Below, piece by piece: positions 60,587 to 64,000 of a DNA stretch of 64,000 nt; position 1 is the first letter of the stretch; every line of letters starts with the position of its first letter. The stretch lies in the NCBI GenBank assembly GCA_963667815.1, contig OY764021.1. One strand, given 5' to 3'. The translations under genes were made by a program, and so were the position numbers. The notes below the pieces were generated by a model, which saw only the letters and a list, made by a program, of their open reading frames with translations, had not been told where the DNA came from and did no database searches. The stretch is from Saccharicrinis sp963667815 (GTDB lineage: Bacteria > Bacteroidota > Bacteroidia > Bacteroidales > Marinilabiliaceae).

Positions 60587-62722
60587 CTATTTATTCTTAT
60601 TCTTATTAATCTTAGGATAAGCAACTCTAGCATGGTATATATTTTTTAGCTTAGCCTTAAACACCTCTTTGATCTCAGTAATTTCCTTAAATGTTATTGG
60701 TGCATTATAAAACTGGCCTTCTTTAATTTGAGTGTTAATGATATTTTCAACCAATTTATCTATTGTTTTATCAGAGTATTCACTTAAGCTTCTGGATGCA
60801 GCTTCAATTGAATCAGCCATCATAAGAATAGCAGTTTCTTTAGTAAACGGTGTTGGTCCAGGATATGTAAAGTTCTTTTCGATGGGTTTTTTATCCGGAT
60901 GTTCATTAACGTATGAATTATAAAAGTACTTGGCTTTAGTAGTACCCTGGTGTGTTGCTATAAAATCAATAATCTTTTCTGGTAGATTATACTTTCTGGC
61001 AATTTTAATTCCTCCTTCAATATGACTGATTACTAATTTTGCACTGTCCTCAAAATCCATTTCATGATGAGGGTTTACACCTGATGTTTGATTTTCGGTA
61101 AAATATAATGGTGTAGCTGTTTTGCCAATGTCATGATACATGGCTCCAGCTCTTACCAATAGTGGATTTGCTCCAATTTTATAGGCAGCTTCCTGTGCAA
61201 TGTTTCCAACTTGAATAGAATGTTGGAAAGTCCCCGGAGCATTTTCTGCAAGTGTTCTTAATAGCGGATGATTGGTGTCGGAAAGCTCAACCAATGTTAC
61301 ATCAGAAATGAAACCAAATAGTTTTTCGAAAATGTAAATTAATGGGTATACTATAAATAATAAAAACGCATTGATTGTAAAGTATAAGAAATACTCATAA
61401 TTAATATCAGTTATTCCACCCTCTTGCAATAAAGTCAATCCAGTATAAAATAACGAGTAGGTAAGCAATATAAATATTGCTGATCTTACAATTTGAGCTC
61501 TTCTTACCATTTTATATAAACTAAATATGGCAGTAATTCCTGCAGGAATTTGTAAAAAGATAAATTCAAAGCTGTTGTGACTAAAAAATGAAGCTAAAAT
61601 TATTGCAATCACATAAATGAAGAATCCTAACCTAGAATCAATAAAGGTTCTAACTATTAATGGTAAAATAGTAACCGGGATTACCCATATTGGAATGTCA
61701 GGAATTTGATAAGAAATATAGGTCAGAACAATAACAGTTGTTAGTATTAATAATAAGAAAGTTATATACTGAAGGTTTTGATAAACATCTCTTCTATAGA
61801 AATATAAGAACAAGTATAATCCGGTTAAAAATAAAAATGTGATTAATAAATGGCCGGCAAAAATAATATTGTATTGCGATAATGTTCCTACTCTTGATTC
61901 GTACTCTTTTTTATACGAGAGTAATTTTTTTATGGCTTGATTGTCAATGATGTCACCTTTTGAGATTACTTTTTGCCCTGCTAAAACAATGCCTTTGGTC
62001 AGCGCCATGTTTTTAAGTAAATTCTCTTTTTCTAATTCAGATCGGTTTTCATCTATTTGTACGTTTGGAACCAAAAAGTGTTCTATCTGTAGCGTAGAAA
62101 TAAATTCTTCAATACCTTTAAAGTCGTTGGAAACCAATGCTAGATTTTTTGCTAGTTCCCGTGTGATATACTGATATGCTGAACGTAAAGAATAAAATTC
62201 TGAAGCCAAATATGGTTCTGCCAGGTTATTTTTAATCAGCATTAGCTCAAAGTCTTTTTCTTTTTCACGATAGTTTTCCGGAATAGAAATTACTCCTTTG
62301 TCAAAAATATGTTTAAACAAGCTATCGGTAGTTGTCTTTACATATTCAGACACTAATATATTCTCTGTTTTTCTTTTTAAGAATCGGTATTTTGATTTAA
62401 AATCATCAACTTGCTTGTTATACTCCAGAAGAAAACCATCGTTAACTTTACTTTGCACTGTACTGTCCATTACAAAATAAGGACGGAAATTTTTTAAAAT
62501 GCTATCTCTTTCAGCATCAAGTTCGTCAGTGGTTTTATAAATACGGAAGTTAAAAGGAGCAATAAGAACTTCATACCTCCAAGGTTCTCCTTTTTTAAAT
62601 TCATATTGAAATTTACCTTCGCGGGGCATTAGATTGGCAATTAAAACAACTGCTGCCAGAAATAATAAAATTCGATAGGTTGCCTGAGAATATTTTTTAA
62701 AATCTTGTAAGAATTTCTTCAT
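60587..62722 (-). CDS. 7TM-HD phosphohydrolase (PgpH-like)
   Basis: A 711-residue membrane protein with an extracellular 7TMR-HD domain (about 50-300, between helix 1 and the seven-helix block), seven helices at about 305-490 and a cytosolic HD domain with H-D-I-G-K in AGAMYHDIGKTATP. The rest of the HD motif is ENQTSGVNPHHEMDFEDS, ISHIEGGIKIARKYNLP and FIATHQGTT. PgpH of this layout hydrolyses cyclic di-AMP in Firmicutes, so c-di-AMP turnover is the best guess. The ATG at 62722 is chosen; the open frame extends 26 codons upstream from a TTG that adds a second hydrophobic stretch. It is monocistronic. Confidence 0.9.
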   Translation of the reverse strand: MKKFLQDFKKYSQATYRILLFLAAVVLIANLMPREGKFQYEFKKGEPWRYEVLIAPFNFRIYKTTDELDAERDSILKNFRPYFVMDSTVQSKVNDGFLLEYNKQVDDFKSKYRFLKRKTENILVSEYVKTTTDSLFKHIFDKGVISIPENYREKEKDFELMLIKNNLAEPYLASEFYSLRSAYQYITRELAKNLALVSNDFKGIEEFISTLQIEHFLVPNVQIDENRSELEKENLLKNMALTKGIVLAGQKVISKGDIIDNQAIKKLLSYKKEYESRVGTLSQYNIIFAGHLLITFLFLTGLYLFLYFYRRDVYQNLQYITFLLLILTTVIVLTYISYQIPDIPIWVIPVTILPLIVRTFIDSRLGFFIYVIAIILASFFSHNSFEFIFLQIPAGITAIFSLYKMVRRAQIVRSAIFILLTYSLFYTGLTLLQEGGITDINYEYFLYFTINAFLLFIVYPLIYIFEKLFGFISDVTLVELSDTNHPLLRTLAENAPGTFQHSIQVGNIAQEAAYKIGANPLLVRAGAMYHDIGKTATPLYFTENQTSGVNPHHEMDFEDSAKLVISHIEGGIKIARKYNLPEKIIDFIATHQGTTKAKYFYNSYVNEHPDKKPIEKNFTYPGPTPFTKETAILMMADSIEAASRSLSEYSDKTIDKLVENIINTQIKEGQFYNAPITFKEITEIKEVFKAKLKNIYHARVAYPKINKNKNK

Positions 62723-62989
62723 CGCAAAAAAGTTAAATGAAGCAGTTAATATTAGCACTGCCAATATGGATACTGCTAAAAGTATAACAAATATGAGCAA
62801 AAAAAAGATAATATAAAATGAGCCGCTTAAAAACCAATTTAGGTTATTGATAGTGTTGTATCTATTTGATTAATTCTTTTAGCATAAATTATAGGCAAGC
62901 TCAAAATGAGTACGCTACATTTTGATAAAAATCATTATACAGAATCAATCTTTATGCATATTTATATATCTTCGCAGCATTAATTTATA

Positions 62990-63775
62990 ATGTATATGAT
63001 CGGTTCTATTAGTGTTTATAGTTTTATACCTGTAAGGAGAGAACCTTCTGAAAAATCTGAATTAGTAACTCAGATTTTATTTGGAGAGACTTTTGTTGTT
63101 ACTGAGAAAACAGAGAAGTGGGCCAAAATAAAGATGGATTTTGACGGATACGAAGGATGGATAGATGCTAAACTTGTGTTTTCTGTTGCCCCTACTGAGT
63201 ATGAACTTTGGAAAAGTGCTAATGCCTGGATGGTTCCTACACCAAAAATTAAAATTGTTCAGGATGGTTCAAGCGCACCAATGGTAATTCCGGCTGGAAG
63301 TAGGATAGTGTTTAATGGTCATGAAATGAATAGTTTTTCAATAGGGAAGAATGAATATTTTATTTCAGGTCCGGTGCCAAATAACAAAGAGGTGAGTATT
63401 AGAGATGTTGCAACATCGCTACTTCATACCCCATACTTATGGGGAGGAAGGTCTTATTTTGGGATTGATTGTTCAGGATTCTCACAAATTGTATTTAAAA
63501 TAAACGGTTATTGGTTACCCAGAGATGCATATCAGCAAATTGAGTTAGGTAATAATGTAAGTTTTGTTGAAGAAGCCAAAATTGGAGATTTAGCTTTCTT
63601 CGATGATGAGGAAGGCAATGTTGTTCATGTAGGCGTTTGCTTAGGAAAAGGACAAATTATCCATTCATATGGCGAAGTTCGAATTGACCACCTGGATCAT
63701 CAGGGAATTTTTAATAAAGAGATTAATAAATATAGCCATAAGCTAAGGGTGATTAAAAGAATAATACCTGAATAA
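62990..63775 (+). CDS. NlpC/P60 cysteine peptidase with SH3 domains
   Basis: A 261-residue cell-wall peptidase of the C40 (NlpC/P60) family. Two SH3-like modules occupy about residues 5-125 (RREPSEKSELVTQILFGETFVVTEKTEKWAKI, then a second one). The catalytic domain has DCSGFSQ with Cys161, the His in GNVVHVGVCLG and a third residue in IIHSYGEVRIDHLD. The family cleaves gamma-D-glutamyl-diaminopimelate bonds in peptidoglycan peptides. There is no obvious signal peptide, so it may act on recycled muropeptides in the cytosol. It starts a short unit with the NUDIX gene, which follows after 3 bp. Confidence 0.92.
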   Translation: MYMIGSISVYSFIPVRREPSEKSELVTQILFGETFVVTEKTEKWAKIKMDFDGYEGWIDAKLVFSVAPTEYELWKSANAWMVPTPKIKIVQDGSSAPMVIPAGSRIVFNGHEMNSFSIGKNEYFISGPVPNNKEVSIRDVATSLLHTPYLWGGRSYFGIDCSGFSQIVFKINGYWLPRDAYQQIELGNNVSFVEEAKIGDLAFFDDEEGNVVHVGVCLGKGQIIHSYGEVRIDHLDHQGIFNKEINKYSHKLRVIKRIIPE

Positions 63776-63778
63776 ATT

Positions 63779-64000
63779 ATGAGTTATACTTATGAATATC
63801 CCCGTCCCGCAGTTACAGTTGATGTAATTTTATTAACCGAGGATAAAATACCTGAAATCTTATTAATACAACGAAAAAATAATCCATATCAAAACCTTTG
63901 GGCATTCCCTGGAGGTTTTTTAGATATGGATGAAGATCTAGAAACTGCAGCAAAAAGAGAACTTCAGGAAGAGACGAGTATTGAAGGGGTTGAAATTAAG
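63779..64000 (+). CDS. NUDIX hydrolase (partial, C-terminus outside window)
   Basis: The first 74 codons of a NUDIX protein, opening MSYTYEYPRPAVTVDVILLTED. The Nudix box (GFLDMDEDLETAAKRELQEET, near residues 46-66) contains the metal-binding REL-EE core and the G-x5-E spacing. It is preceded by LLIQRKNNPYQNLWAFPGG, typical of the MutT/ADP-ribose-pyrophosphatase-like group. It hydrolyses nucleoside diphosphates linked to another moiety; the substrate cannot be set without the rest. The start ATG (63779) is 3 bp after the NlpC/P60 stop. Confidence 0.9.
   Translation, partial: MSYTYEYPRPAVTVDVILLTEDKIPEILLIQRKNNPYQNLWAFPGGFLDMDEDLETAAKRELQEETSIEGVEIK

Noticed and set aside
1..64000. CRISPR array, tRNA, rRNA or intact insertion sequence
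   Set aside because: No regularly spaced identical repeats with unique spacers, no tRNA cloverleaf with a TTCRA loop, and no transposase gene were recognised.

Overview
The window is an AT-rich chromosomal segment from a Bacteroidota bacterium. The best guess is a marine, facultatively or strictly anaerobic, nitrogen-fixing member of the Bacteroidales/Marinilabiliales type; this assignment is inference. Supporting signs are Bacteroidota-type promoters (TTTG-N19-21-TAnnTTTG), near absence of Shine-Dalgarno sequences, a subtilase with a type IX secretion C-terminal domain, a SusC-like regulatory segment inside a MuiA-family protein, DUF3667 and DUF6588-like proteins, and TPR- and PAS-sensor kinases. 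No tRNA, rRNA, CRISPR array, prophage or intact insertion sequence was seen.

Layout. 1-3379: the start of a nitrogenase operon on the minus strand (nifH, nifI1, nifI2, nifD cut by the window edge), with RNA hairpins in two spacers, a sigma-54-like promoter and a tandem palindrome upstream. 3380-10249: TPR sensor kinase, xseB, two thiamine-phosphate-synthase-like genes, a cytosolic/exported thioredoxin pair, CCA-adding enzyme and a TrmH-type methyltransferase. 10258-16816: secreted endonuclease/phosphatase-fold protein and lipoprotein, AI-2E-type transporter, an unusual six-repeat Trp-rich membrane protein, a coiled-coil membrane protein and malate dehydrogenase. 16988-22588: a tripartite efflux operon (adaptor, MacB-like permease, TolC, second adaptor) with no ATPase gene in it. 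22795-28998: glmM, rluB-type gene, xseA, T9SS-exported subtilase and a MORN-like repeat protein. 29070-32664: LysR regulator, YeiH- and TauE-type exporters (probable sulfite/sulfonate module) and a DUF3667 protein. 32727-38866: esterase-like hydrolase, dnaK and several small membrane or orphan genes. 38932-50318: secreted proteins, a MuiA-family protein, maltose acetyltransferase-like gene, M1 aminopeptidase, PAS kinase, YdcF and a nitroreductase. 50388-54850: a two-gene cassette (SPOR-domain protein plus outer-membrane-barrel-like protein) present twice in tandem. 55159-64000: M3 peptidase, sugar-binding lipoprotein divergent from a chemoreceptor, 7TM-HD phosphohydrolase, NlpC/P60 peptidase and the start of a NUDIX gene.

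The most interesting points are: (1) the nif control region, where a tandem palindrome lies upstream of a -24/-12-like element that recurs before dnaK and a thioredoxin gene; (2) the Trp-repeat membrane protein; (3) the duplicated SPOR/barrel cassette; (4) a roughly 21-bp periodic repeat in the 39.8-40.0 kb spacer and a four-unit 11-bp repeat near 33.9 kb; and (5) the sugar-binding lipoprotein paired with a chemoreceptor. Most remaining genes are ordinary housekeeping or accessory functions.
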